The position numbers and the translations under genes are program-made. From a virus, in the IMG/VR virus record IMGVR_UViG_3300027859_000026, positions 1 to 52,264 of that record: 52,264 nucleotides of DNA, one strand, 5' to 3'. Of this stretch, positions 21,571 through 31,908 are shown piece after piece. Each line of letters starts with the position of its first letter. Position 1 is the first letter of the stretch. The notes beneath the pieces were generated by a model. That model saw only the letters and a program-made list of their open reading frames with translations. It was not told the DNA's origin and ran no database searches.

Positions 21571-23544
21571 TTACATCATTGCCACCGCACCTGTAGCGTA
21601 GTGAGTTTTATTATATGCATTAGTTTCAGTAGGCATAGAAAATTTAAAGCTATATCTAATTCTCTGAGTAGTTGGAGTTGAATTGTCTGTTAAAAATTCT
21701 TTTATTAATATAGGTTTTACTGTATACTTTACATCATCACCAGATATGGGTAAGGTGTCATTGTTCAAGTCTAAAACTTGAGGACCTTCATTAAACAAAT
21801 AAATATTATTATCTCCTGGATATATCCTTCCAATAGTATTAAAATTACTAGTACTAGCTACATCAGCTAAGTCAGTTGTTGTATCCGTACTTATAAGCGT
21901 TACATCAACATCTATATACGTACCAGAGTCATTAGTGTATGGAAACACGAAAGAACTCGGATCATCACCTTCTCGTGACATATTCATAGAAATTACAGCA
22001 GGGGAGCTATTACCATCCCAATCGCCGTAGTCCGGTTCTCCAATTCCTATTTCTCCTTTACCCCACACTTGTATCAGGTTACCTATTTTAACATAACCAT
22101 ACCTTGAGGTTTCATACGCAGTTGACGTTGTTGCACCACCAACTGCATTTATTACTCCATAATTAGAAAATTCACCAGCATCAAGAGATGTAGTGCTAGG
22201 ATTTACAACTGCTCCTGTAGCCTCTCTAAACGAACATCCATTATCAGTATATGAATTCCTAATAATTCCCTTTTCCCAAAAATAATCAGTCAATGTTCTA
22301 TCATCTACTGGTCTGTTATAATTAGGAGCTGCAGTGTAGTTAGTTTCTTGAGCTCCTCCGTCTTTCCATCTTAAACCATCTCCAGCAGTTTCTAAACCAA
22401 CTTGACTTTTATGAACACCATTAGGGTCATCAAAATATATACTTTCTGAAGAAGTAATTATATCATCCTCTACTTTTAATTTATCTACTCCTAATATTTT
22501 AAATAAGTTTGATAAATTTGCGTCTAATGTGTTTGAAATATCAGAAGTAATTTCGTTAACAGCATTAAATTGAGCTGTCATTTTATTTTTACCTCCAGGT
22601 GCAGTTGCTAGCATTTCATTTACACTATTAGTTTGAGAAGCTGTCATTCTATTAAAACCAGCAAGTCCTGAGCATGTTAATAAATTACCCTGTCCTGTAG
22701 CAGAGGTAGATAACGTGTTGTTATTTCCGGTTATAATGTTATTACCTACAGCTGATAAATTAATATTATTTGAACCTAAAATGCTAACATCATTAGTAGT
22801 AGCGCTATCACCTATTGTAATATCTCCACCACTTAAAGATTTTACTTGTATATCATCATTTATGTTTACAGATAAATTAGAGTTACCCGTTATTGTAATA
22901 TCACCGGTAGTAGCTGTTAAATTAGTTTCAGCAGACGATATTGTTATATTGTTAGGAATATCTAAAGCAAAATTTGCAGTTCCAGAACCTACAGTTCCTG
23001 TAATTTTAAAAGTAGTGGTAGTACCACTGTGTTCACTTCGTATAGCATAATCAGCAGAACCTGATGCGGAATGAAGAATATTGATATGATTTGAAACTTC
23101 TGTGTTTAAAGAAGGGTCTTGCGGTATTATTATATTTAATAATGCAAGAGGCTCGAAACTAGGATTATTACCTGAAAGATTAAATACATTTTCATCTCCT
23201 AAAATAACTCTTGTTTTTAAATCTGTAGTACCGTCATCATTTTTATTAAAGGGTCTTATTATATTATAAGATGATGCTGCAGTTGCTCCACCATCTACAT
23301 ATATAGTATCGCTATCCCATACGTTTAACGAAACTCCATTTGAACCGCTAGCTCCTGTAGCCCCAGTAGCACCGGAAGGTCCTGTAGAACCTATAGGTCC
23401 AGAAATTCCAGTAACTCCTTGTATTCCTTGAGGCCCTTGAGGTCCTCCTCCGTTAGCTAGTAGCTGATCGAAATTGTAGTTTAATTTGCTTATTTTAATT
23501 ATATCCGAATCTCCTTCGAATATTTCTTTTAAATTTAATGCCAT
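21571..23544 (-). CDS. Tail fibre/adhesin with collagen-like stalk (657 aa)
   Basis: The N-terminus (KISKLNYNFDQLL) resembles the attachment module of phage fibres (INxNFxxL). Residues 34-70 are Gly-X-Y triplets (GPQGPQGIQGVTGISGPIG and following), a collagen-like trimeric stalk. A long Asn/Thr/Ser-rich beta region follows (ITGNSNLSVNINDDIQ, NNIITGNNNTL), typical of beta-helical fibre shafts. The C-terminal part, with YGYVKIGNLIQVWGKGEI, resembles a receptor-binding tip. It probably forms a homotrimer on the virion surface. It precedes the membrane-anchored gene by 6 nt. Confidence 0.8.
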   Translation of the reverse strand: MALNLKEIFEGDSDIIKISKLNYNFDQLLANGGGPQGPQGIQGVTGISGPIGSTGPSGATGATGASGSNGVSLNVWDSDTIYVDGGATAASSYNIIRPFNKNDDGTTDLKTRVILGDENVFNLSGNNPSFEPLALLNIIIPQDPSLNTEVSNHINILHSASGSADYAIRSEHSGTTTTFKITGTVGSGTANFALDIPNNITISSAETNLTATTGDITITGNSNLSVNINDDIQVKSLSGGDITIGDSATTNDVSILGSNNINLSAVGNNIITGNNNTLSTSATGQGNLLTCSGLAGFNRMTASQTNSVNEMLATAPGGKNKMTAQFNAVNEITSDISNTLDANLSNLFKILGVDKLKVEDDIITSSESIYFDDPNGVHKSQVGLETAGDGLRWKDGGAQETNYTAAPNYNRPVDDRTLTDYFWEKGIIRNSYTDNGCSFREATGAVVNPSTTSLDAGEFSNYGVINAVGGATTSTAYETSRYGYVKIGNLIQVWGKGEIGIGEPDYGDWDGNSSPAVISMNMSREGDDPSSFVFPYTNDSGTYIDVDVTLISTDTTTDLADVASTSNFNTIGRIYPGDNNIYLFNEGPQVLDLNNDTLPISGDDVKYTVKPILIKEFLTDNSTPTTQRIRYSFKFSMPTETNAYNKTHYATGAVAMM

Positions 23545-23546
23545 CT

Positions 23547-26500
23547 TTATGACTTTATTTTTATTATAGGCCTAATTTTTGATTTTAAACCTGCTTTTTT
23601 ATTATATATTAACCTAAAATTAAGTGGATTTTTAGAGTCTAATACATAACTATAATTATTATCTAATATGTACCCTCCACTTTCAACGTTAGAAACACTC
23701 TGTGATGAATCTATAGAAGTCGTATATTTTTTACCTGATAAAACATATAAATCAATAGAGTTGATAGAAAATAATGGTAAAATATTATTAGAAACGTACT
23801 CTTCAATATCATCATCTAAAGTATCTATTCTACCAAAACTTTTTTCTAAAGTTACAAATTTAGATATAGTGTCTTTGATTCCTTCATTTTTAAAATATCG
23901 TACTACACTTTTTTCTAAATAAAAATCAATGAATACTTGTGTTTTAGTTTCTGTAAAAGCTACTTCACTTTCAACATTGTTTAATATTTTTGCGTCAGTT
24001 AAAATATCTATGGTTTCAAAATATTCAGAAGTAAAATCGAATATTTGATATGCATTTCCTATTTTAGGAATACATGAAGAGAAAAAGCTTTTTTCTTCAA
24101 TAATATTTTTGGTACCAGGTATTAAAGATTTGTTAGAAGCCGATTCCGATCTTACATAATAATCGTCTTCCCACCTAGAATTAAATACATTAATATCTTT
24201 TTTATCTATTGCAATTTCATCTATTAATGCGTATTTAGGTAAAAGAGAATCTGACTCTGAAAGTTTAATAACACCCTCGGTATCTATTTCATTTACTTTA
24301 TGAAAAAAGTAATTTTTTATTTTACCGTAAGAATTTCTAAAATTAGCATCTCTAATAAAAGTTAAATCATAAAATATTCCTAAATCATTTAGTTTTTTAT
24401 ATAAAGCAACAGTTAATTCATTTAATTGAAGGTTAGTAGTGTCATATTCTGCATTAGTAGGCTGATCTGCCGCCCAATCAGTATTGATTCTATGTCTTGA
24501 AAATGGTTCTCTAAATGTAATGATAGGAGTCATTTCCGGAGAGTATTTACCATTATGTCTTTTTAAGAATGTGAAATATTGACCAAAAGATTCTATTATT
24601 TCATAACCTATTACTGAATTTGTAAGACCAAATGCTTTGGGTTTGTTTGTATCTACTTCTGATGTAAGTTTAGAACTTTTTATAACTTCATTTCCATCTT
24701 CTACATTTATTACAAAACTGTTTTCTATTAACGTTCCGTCATTTTCAACAGTAACATATTCCGCATCATTTGAATTGTTTAAGATATCAGATATGCTACC
24801 TGCAGATAACTGATTAAAAAGAGCTTCATGTGCATTTATACCACCACCGGCATATGTGTATTCCGCCGTTTTATATTGAGACGCTGTGTAATAACCGGTA
24901 GGTTGAATAAGCCCAGTAGAAAGTTCAATCATTGCTCCTTGAAACTGAATAGTATTATTATTAATAATGTTTGCTATTTGAATTCCATATTCTATAGAAC
25001 CTATTTTTATTTTAAGCATTCCAAATAATCCATTAGAAGGGTCTCTTAAAATTTGACTATTAAATAACGAATTTTCTCCGCTTGCATGTTCCATAGAATT
25101 TAAAGTAGTAAAACCTGATGCAGGAAGTGAAGTAGACGATAAATCAATAGCACCACTTATTTCTGCATCAGCATATTCATTAGCAGAATTTATTTTATGT
25201 GATAATTCGTATAATAATCTTCTATTTAGATAAGTAAAATTATCGTCAGAAACCTCCATTTCTAACATCAAAACAACATACTTAAATTTTTTATTTCTAA
25301 TAGCCTTTATACTTAACTTATTAGGTTTAGAACTATCAAATTTTATTTTTAAAAAACTAGAAAATTTATACCCATTAAAACTAGCTGACTTTATGAATTC
25401 TTTAGTAATTGAATTAGTTACTTTTTTTCTATCTTTTAAAGAAAACTTTAAACCTTTAAAAATAGTAGACCCGAAACTCTCTTTACTTCCATTTTCTATA
25501 AAAGTATACTTTTGTTTTTTATTCTCATAATGGAAATATCCGAATTGGTGTTGATAACCCATACTTAAAAAGTAAGATTTAAAATAATTAAAATCAACAC
25601 TTTTAAAATCGTCAAACTCTATAGAAATGTCAGGTGAAGTTTCTAAATAACTAAAATTATCAAGTGGAGTAATGCTATAATCAGGTCTTTTATCTATATA
25701 AAACCATTCATGTGTCATTTTTTTAGGGTCTCTTTCTAAAACTTCTAAACTAGGTGAAAAGTTAGTTTCTCCAAAAGCCTCAGATACGTTTAAATAATAT
25801 GGATTCTCGCGAACATTTGTTGAGTTTATTAAAGACCACTTATTAATATGAGGTACTACTCTAGATTTAGTAGAAAATTGAGTTGTAAAATTTTCTTTAA
25901 GTCTATCATATTCACTTTTCACATATTCAATATCTTCATCGTCACTTGGTGATTCTTGCTTTAATAAAGGCATAAGCACCGCATAATAATCTTCAGGATT
26001 TGAATATAATCTTTCTAAACTTTCTTCATTAAATGCTGATTTTGGACTCGGTGTATCTTTAGGATATCCAGATGTCCTATCATCAGTAAGCTCTTTTAAA
26101 TTTGAGTTTGATTCATCAAAGAAATCAAAATTAAAATCATAAACGTCATACCCGCTAAAATAACCCCAAGAAAGTTTAAATTCTGAAAAAACACTTAAAA
26201 CACCCTTAAGTTTATTTTTTATTTCTTTTTCTAAAATAATCTTTTTAAATTCTGAATTAACTGACCTACCATCTGCTACCTTATCTAAAACTTTATTGTA
26301 ATTACCTAAAGAATCTCTAAAATATTCACCTATTAAAATATCATCTTCGTCATCTAAATTAATATAAATAGATTTATTTTTTTCATTACCTCCTTGTAAA
26401 TAATATGCGGTTTTAGTTGTTAAAAAGGAAGAAGCAATTTCTAAAACATTAGAAGAATCTTCTCCAATTTCTATTTCTAAAAATGGAAAATTAGAATTAG

Positions 26501-28295
26501 TAAAGAAAAAACCAAAATTATTTAAGTTATATCCTTTTATAGGAGACTTAACATATATTGTTTCACCTTCAACAATTGTTTCAAATCTAGTTTTTTCAAG
26601 GATAACTTCTGAAATAGCATTTGCTATATTCTCATGAGACCCTAAACAAGAAAAGTTATTACCATTAGTATGTGATTTTGTTAAAGAATTATCAGCATAA
26701 AAAGTGTTGGCTGCAACATTTACAGGATATACATTTCTAGAAATAAATAAAAATGTATTAGTATTATTTAAGCTTACAAAAGAATGGTCTTCTTCCATGT
26801 TAATTACATCTTCGAAGACGTCAACATACCAAACATTATCATAAGAATTATATTTTCTAGAAACTGAATACTTAGCAAAATTTCCAGTGTTAGGCCACGA
26901 AGAAACTATATTAAGTGTAGTTTCTTCAACTGTAGAACCAGAAACAGCAGTAAAAGAATTAGAAAGATTATCTTCTATAGTTATTAATTCTCCTGGTTCA
27001 TTTTTATTTACAAATATGGAAAAAGATTGTTTCTTTAAATTAACTAAAGTAAAATTATCTCCATTATTAGGAGAACCTATTACTTTTAACTTTATAAAAT
27101 CTCCTTCTGCTTCTGCATTTTCAAATACCTCTACAGTTTTGTCAGATTTTTTAATACCTAAAAAATCAGAATAATCTTTATTATTAGAATCTATCTTTAT
27201 TTGGTATTTAGATATATCCCAATCTACTCCATTCTTAACATTATGATAATCTTTATCTGTTTTTACCCAACCAAACATTCCTAATTCTTTAAAAAAATCA
27301 GAATATGGTAAAGACCAATAATCATCAAGTGTAGTAAAATCTAAATTATGTTCTATTTCAGAAAAAGTAATAGTGTCTTTTAATATTTTTTCAACTTTTC
27401 CTTTACCTATATCATGAGAGTCAACGTATAATCCATAATATCTATTTATATCATACTCTATAGCCTCTTCATCATTAAACATAAATTCTAAATTAAGTAA
27501 ATTAGCACATGCTACTCCATTTCTAGAAAATCCTGATGTTATAAAATCGTTGTATTCTATGATAGGTTTATCAGTATTTAAAGTGTCTTTATATTGGAAT
27601 TCCCCTTTACTAACAAAACCACCTTTTTCTAAATCTATACCATTGTATAAAGTTTGTTCGTCTTTATCAAAAGAAACCGTTAAAGAAGACTTTGGAAAAT
27701 CTTCAGAATTTACATGATTTCTTATATAAGTACCTATATTGCTTTCATCAGAAAGGTCTATCGTCTTTATTAAAGTAGAGTCTGACAATACTTTAGATAA
27801 TCTATCTGCGTTATTAGCATATTCAGAATGTTTTAAATCCACCGGGTCTTTCATTCTAAAAATTAAAAACTTAGAAGGTATTTTTTTATCTAACCATATA
27901 GGTGCAAATATTTTAAATTCAGAATTATATAATTTTGAGAAATTAGATGAAGCTCCGAAATTATAAGTCTCTTCAAACTGTTTTGAGAAATCATCAAGTA
28001 TTGAAAAATCGCTGTACTCTCGCTTTATACCGAACGCTAAATCTAAAGGAGTTGAGTTTTTTATCCAAAACCTAGAAAGGTCATAAGAATACTTTCCATT
28101 TTTACTAACTCTTTTCTTTTTATATTTAAAATTAGACAATTGTTCTGAAGAATCAAAACTTTCTAAATAAATCTCATCATTTTCTACTACAATCTTAACA
28201 TTTGTAGAAAGTTTAGGGTTAGTTCTTAAAATAGGCCTTGATATAAAATCAGAACCATTATTAGTTTCAATATCCGTTCTAATACTTTTAGACAT
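23547..28295 (-). CDS. Giant tail fibre/virion structural protein (1582 aa)
   Basis: This is the largest gene in the window. No catalytic motif is seen. The N-terminal part (SNFKYKKKRVSKNGKYSYDL, DLAFGIKREYSDFSILDDF) is followed by repeating beta-rich segments with many Asn, Ser and Tyr, consistent with a long fibre or fibre-connector protein. I start at the ATG at 28295; the codon before it is TTG. A GATATATA octamer lies 29 nt upstream in a 64-nt gap, so it heads a fibre operon running to at least 18212. The role is inferred from size, composition and neighbours. Confidence 0.75.
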   Translation of the reverse strand: MSKSIRTDIETNNGSDFISRPILRTNPKLSTNVKIVVENDEIYLESFDSSEQLSNFKYKKKRVSKNGKYSYDLSRFWIKNSTPLDLAFGIKREYSDFSILDDFSKQFEETYNFGASSNFSKLYNSEFKIFAPIWLDKKIPSKFLIFRMKDPVDLKHSEYANNADRLSKVLSDSTLIKTIDLSDESNIGTYIRNHVNSEDFPKSSLTVSFDKDEQTLYNGIDLEKGGFVSKGEFQYKDTLNTDKPIIEYNDFITSGFSRNGVACANLLNLEFMFNDEEAIEYDINRYYGLYVDSHDIGKGKVEKILKDTITFSEIEHNLDFTTLDDYWSLPYSDFFKELGMFGWVKTDKDYHNVKNGVDWDISKYQIKIDSNNKDYSDFLGIKKSDKTVEVFENAEAEGDFIKLKVIGSPNNGDNFTLVNLKKQSFSIFVNKNEPGELITIEDNLSNSFTAVSGSTVEETTLNIVSSWPNTGNFAKYSVSRKYNSYDNVWYVDVFEDVINMEEDHSFVSLNNTNTFLFISRNVYPVNVAANTFYADNSLTKSHTNGNNFSCLGSHENIANAISEVILEKTRFETIVEGETIYVKSPIKGYNLNNFGFFFTNSNFPFLEIEIGEDSSNVLEIASSFLTTKTAYYLQGGNEKNKSIYINLDDEDDILIGEYFRDSLGNYNKVLDKVADGRSVNSEFKKIILEKEIKNKLKGVLSVFSEFKLSWGYFSGYDVYDFNFDFFDESNSNLKELTDDRTSGYPKDTPSPKSAFNEESLERLYSNPEDYYAVLMPLLKQESPSDDEDIEYVKSEYDRLKENFTTQFSTKSRVVPHINKWSLINSTNVRENPYYLNVSEAFGETNFSPSLEVLERDPKKMTHEWFYIDKRPDYSITPLDNFSYLETSPDISIEFDDFKSVDFNYFKSYFLSMGYQHQFGYFHYENKKQKYTFIENGSKESFGSTIFKGLKFSLKDRKKVTNSITKEFIKSASFNGYKFSSFLKIKFDSSKPNKLSIKAIRNKKFKYVVLMLEMEVSDDNFTYLNRRLLYELSHKINSANEYADAEISGAIDLSSTSLPASGFTTLNSMEHASGENSLFNSQILRDPSNGLFGMLKIKIGSIEYGIQIANIINNNTIQFQGAMIELSTGLIQPTGYYTASQYKTAEYTYAGGGINAHEALFNQLSAGSISDILNNSNDAEYVTVENDGTLIENSFVINVEDGNEVIKSSKLTSEVDTNKPKAFGLTNSVIGYEIIESFGQYFTFLKRHNGKYSPEMTPIITFREPFSRHRINTDWAADQPTNAEYDTTNLQLNELTVALYKKLNDLGIFYDLTFIRDANFRNSYGKIKNYFFHKVNEIDTEGVIKLSESDSLLPKYALIDEIAIDKKDINVFNSRWEDDYYVRSESASNKSLIPGTKNIIEEKSFFSSCIPKIGNAYQIFDFTSEYFETIDILTDAKILNNVESEVAFTETKTQVFIDFYLEKSVVRYFKNEGIKDTISKFVTLEKSFGRIDTLDDDIEEYVSNNILPLFSINSIDLYVLSGKKYTTSIDSSQSVSNVESGGYILDNNYSYVLDSKNPLNFRLIYNKKAGLKSKIRPIIKIKS

Positions 28296-28324
28296 CAACT
28301 ATTAATATTTTTAGTTTTACTAAT

Positions 28325-28332
28325 TATATATC
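28325..28332 (-). promoter_or_regulatory. GATATATA late-promoter-like octamer (gene at 28295)
   Basis: The octamer is on the coding strand, 29 nt before the ATG at 28295, in the 64-nt gap after the 1180-aa gene. The promoter role is inferred. Confidence 0.55.
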
Positions 28333-28359
28333 TCTTTAATAAAAACCTTAAGTTAAGAG

Positions 28360-31300
28360 CTATACAGTTTTATTAAGAGTTACTGCTTTAATATTATTAA
28401 GATTAAATCCTTTAGGTTTATATTTAGCAAAAACTTCTATATCAAAAGAAAATTGGTTATCATTAGAATCAAATAAGTCTATACCTATTGTTTTTGAATA
28501 CGTCAAATTATTAATCTGAGAAGTATTTAAACCTCCTATTCTTCCAGATGAAGTATCAACGCCTCCTGTAGGTGTAGCTCCAAAATAGTCAGTCATTCTG
28601 TACTGAAACACAATATCTAATGTAATGTTAGGAGCTTTAGCAGTTGTAGAATTTACTTGCTTTTCATCTAATTTACCTATTTTTCTTCTACCAAATTTAT
28701 TATCTCCGCTAACTCTTAAACTTCCTATCCTTGTAGGTGAAGCAAATAAATATGCACCGCATGATTTTCCACCTAATAAAAATTGATCGTTATCGTCAAA
28801 TGACATCTTCATAGTTCTTTCATACGACGGATCGTTATCGTATCTATATGCATTTTGTAAACTAGAAAAATCTTCACTCTCTTGTAGTGTAGCAAGTTGA
28901 CTCATATTTACGCTTTCATGAGAGAACCCGGCCTCACCTATTTGTGGGTGGTCTATATGTATATAAATATTATCATCATAATCTCCTGAAGTTAATGAAT
29001 CTAAAGTAACTACGCCAGTTGTTCCGTCCCAGATAAAATCAGAACTAACAACTCCTGTAGCACCGGTCCCTTGTTTGCCAAAAAATTCAAATCTACTAGT
29101 GTCGTTAGTAGTAAACATGTTTGTTCCTTTTAAATAATCTAAAGGAGCTACAGCATAAAGAGGATTTTCTCCTGAAACGTCCATAAATCTACTATAAATA
29201 AATTGACCTTTTCTCTGAGCAGATTGATTAGGTGATTGATTATTAAATATTTCTGCTGAGGCTTCATTATCCGATAAATTTTGATACTGTAAAGGAACCA
29301 AGTCGTATTTACCTTCAACCGTGTAATAAGTATCGTTTTCAACCCTAGACGCTAAAACTGGAGTTGCAGACGTACTATAATCATGAGTACCCATTTCAAA
29401 AACAACTTCGGTACCAGATGATGAAGAAGGAAATACAGCGTCGTCTCTTTTACCAATAACCCTAGCAATAAGCTCTAAATCAGTAGCTTTTGTATTTTCT
29501 AACAATAATTTAAAAGTTTTTGTAACTATATGTCCTTTTTTAATATTTAAGTCAGCAACCTCATCTGTATAATATCCTGCAAATACCTTAGCAGTTTGAT
29601 TAGCTTCTATTTGATTAACAGTTCCATCTTCGTCAACTAAACTAACTGTTAATTCACCTTCAGCATTTTGTATAGTTTCTCTAAGGGTATCTATTTCTTT
29701 TTGAAGGTCTATCAATTTATCAAAAAGAGTAATAGGTGTTTGTTCTCCTGATAAAAATCCAGAACTAATATCTCTAGCACCATGTGCAAAATAGTTTTCA
29801 TTTGCTATAAAAGCCTGTGCAATGTGTTCATAAAAACCTTTTGATTCAAGCTCCTCAATTAATTTAACAAATGTAGTTTCTTTAGAATTTTCTTCTATTA
29901 AATTAATAACATTAGAAGTATCTAAAAGACCTTCTGGAAAATCAATTTTAACAACCTCACACCAATCAGATTCTAATGGATTAGAAGGATATCCAGCTTC
30001 TGAAATAGATTTAATTCTTATTTCTACACTTTCTCCTAAGTTGATTGGAATATCTAATTGATTAAAGTTAATTTCTTGCCCATCCTCAACAGATTCAGAA
30101 ACCCAAATATACTTACCAGTAACAGAATCTCTTAATCTTTTTCTTACAGGAGTTTCGTATTGATTCCAATTAGAAAAACTTGCAGTTGTTGTTTGACCAT
30201 TAGTTTCAAAAGGAATTTGTTCAATATTACTAGTTTTTCCGCTAGAAGAAACATATCTATATTGAATTTTAAATTGAATAATCTCTTGAGGCAATGTATC
30301 TTCGTTATCTTTTGCTTCCGGAATAGTCCAAAACCCTCTTACTCTATATTTAGGACTTACCTCTAATACATTCTGGTCAGTACTTATACTTTGTATTTGA
30401 TTAACTATAGAAGTATAAAGTTTAGACTCCGCACTTCTTTTTTCAATTAAAGAATTAAGATTATTTTTATCTTTATTCTGTTCTATTTTAGAAGTATATT
30501 TTTTAGTAGCTATCTCAGACCTTTTACTAGTAATCGTATCATCTAGTTTTTTAATAGATTCTAAAACATTAGTTTTATCACTTGATAATTTTTTAATAGA
30601 ATCAAAGGCATCATTAGAGGTTAAATGTGTATTTACTTGTACAACTGAAAAATTAGTAGATATTAATTCTACAGGATCTGGAATAATACCAACAGTTGCA
30701 GGTGGAATAAAATCTTCTTTAAGAGATTTAATAAATTGACCAAAATCAGCAACATTATTTCTATAATACGCGGCTAATGTACTAGTACTTCCATCTGCAT
30801 CTTCTATTGTCAATTCATTAGAATAAAATCCTGTTCCAGGAGACCAATTCTCAGCTATAATTTTAGAAGAAGGGTCAATAGCTTTAAAAAATACAATTTG
30901 TCTTTCATTAAAACCAACATTTATGCTTATATTTACTGAGCTATCTAAATTTTTGTAAATATTTAAAACATTAGAACCTATTGTGACGGAATCAAACCCT
31001 TCTATCAGCTTTAACTCCAGTTGACTTGTCCCAGAATATATGTTGATTATCTCATACCTAGTGCTGTTATTACCAGAATTGACAAGAAGACTATCTCCTA
31101 TGCTCAAAGCTTCAGTATCTTTTAAAGTTTTTTCTCCATCACTATATGTTAATTTATTAAGCGTAAATAATTTAACAGTTCTGGTTACTTCTTCTCCATC
31201 AACTATAAACGTTTTAGAAACATTTTCTACTTTTATAACATCAAACCCTCCATAATATTGAGTAGATTTGAATGGCAAATCTCTTACCTGTTCATCTATT

Positions 31301-31902
31301 GTTATATTTACACCATCAGAAATAATATCGTTAAGAACAGTTTCATAATTTAACTCTTCTAAATCTTTAAAATTATCATCAAAATAAGAAGGTGCAAAAT
31401 CATCCTCTGCCGGAAATATAAATCTTTTAACTAAAACTCGTTCAGTATCTACATCTATTTGACCGCTTACATCAAATTTAACTGTTAAAAGAGGATTTAA
31501 AAAATCTTCAAAAAAGTCGTTATCTGTAGTTTCAAAAGTTGTAGGCAAATCAACTGCTGTTAAATCATTGGCCGGAGTTTTTAATTTTTTAGTGATAACT
31601 CTCTGAAAACTCCCATCTGGTAATTGAACGGTTGCATTTGCAGTACCAATACCACTAAGAGATTTTATATTATTTTCTAATCTTTTAATTTCTTTATTTA
31701 AAAAACCAAAAGAAGGTATTTGATAAGTTTTTATTGTAGTATTACCATCTTCGTCTGGAGCACCAAATAAATCTATAGAAACAGTTATTGATTCATCCTG
31801 AGTCGTCACTGCTTGATTAATTCTTTCGAAAGTTTCTAAAGCATTTGTGTTCATTTGAGTGAACTGTCTAAGTATACTATTTAATGAGTTTTGTGTGTCC
31901 AT
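28360..31902 (-). CDS. Large baseplate-periphery/tail protein (1180 aa)
   Basis: The N-terminal 100 residues are helical with a coil (LNKEIKRLENNIKSLSGIG). A strong coiled coil lies around 430-500 (VLESIKKLDDTITSKRSEI and following). After it comes a fibronectin-III-like region (about 510-670; RVRGFWTIPEA, IQFKIQYRYVSSSGKTS, and SESVEDGQEI), as in phage tail-tip proteins. The C-terminal 200 residues are beta-rich. It lies in the block following gp6 and the gp7-position gene. It is probably a fibre-attachment or baseplate-outer protein; the T4 equivalent is not certain. Confidence 0.7.
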   Translation of the reverse strand: MDTQNSLNSILRQFTQMNTNALETFERINQAVTTQDESITVSIDLFGAPDEDGNTTIKTYQIPSFGFLNKEIKRLENNIKSLSGIGTANATVQLPDGSFQRVITKKLKTPANDLTAVDLPTTFETTDNDFFEDFLNPLLTVKFDVSGQIDVDTERVLVKRFIFPAEDDFAPSYFDDNFKDLEELNYETVLNDIISDGVNITIDEQVRDLPFKSTQYYGGFDVIKVENVSKTFIVDGEEVTRTVKLFTLNKLTYSDGEKTLKDTEALSIGDSLLVNSGNNSTRYEIINIYSGTSQLELKLIEGFDSVTIGSNVLNIYKNLDSSVNISINVGFNERQIVFFKAIDPSSKIIAENWSPGTGFYSNELTIEDADGSTSTLAAYYRNNVADFGQFIKSLKEDFIPPATVGIIPDPVELISTNFSVVQVNTHLTSNDAFDSIKKLSSDKTNVLESIKKLDDTITSKRSEIATKKYTSKIEQNKDKNNLNSLIEKRSAESKLYTSIVNQIQSISTDQNVLEVSPKYRVRGFWTIPEAKDNEDTLPQEIIQFKIQYRYVSSSGKTSNIEQIPFETNGQTTTASFSNWNQYETPVRKRLRDSVTGKYIWVSESVEDGQEINFNQLDIPINLGESVEIRIKSISEAGYPSNPLESDWCEVVKIDFPEGLLDTSNVINLIEENSKETTFVKLIEELESKGFYEHIAQAFIANENYFAHGARDISSGFLSGEQTPITLFDKLIDLQKEIDTLRETIQNAEGELTVSLVDEDGTVNQIEANQTAKVFAGYYTDEVADLNIKKGHIVTKTFKLLLENTKATDLELIARVIGKRDDAVFPSSSSGTEVVFEMGTHDYSTSATPVLASRVENDTYYTVEGKYDLVPLQYQNLSDNEASAEIFNNQSPNQSAQRKGQFIYSRFMDVSGENPLYAVAPLDYLKGTNMFTTNDTSRFEFFGKQGTGATGVVSSDFIWDGTTGVVTLDSLTSGDYDDNIYIHIDHPQIGEAGFSHESVNMSQLATLQESEDFSSLQNAYRYDNDPSYERTMKMSFDDNDQFLLGGKSCGAYLFASPTRIGSLRVSGDNKFGRRKIGKLDEKQVNSTTAKAPNITLDIVFQYRMTDYFGATPTGGVDTSSGRIGGLNTSQINNLTYSKTIGIDLFDSNDNQFSFDIEVFAKYKPKGFNLNNIKAVTLNKTV

Positions 31903-31908
31903 CTATTT

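Noticed and set aside
28296-28298. TTG start one codon before the ATG of the 1582-aa gene
   Set aside because: The ATG at 28295 has the same context and is the normal choice; the TTG is only an open codon upstream.
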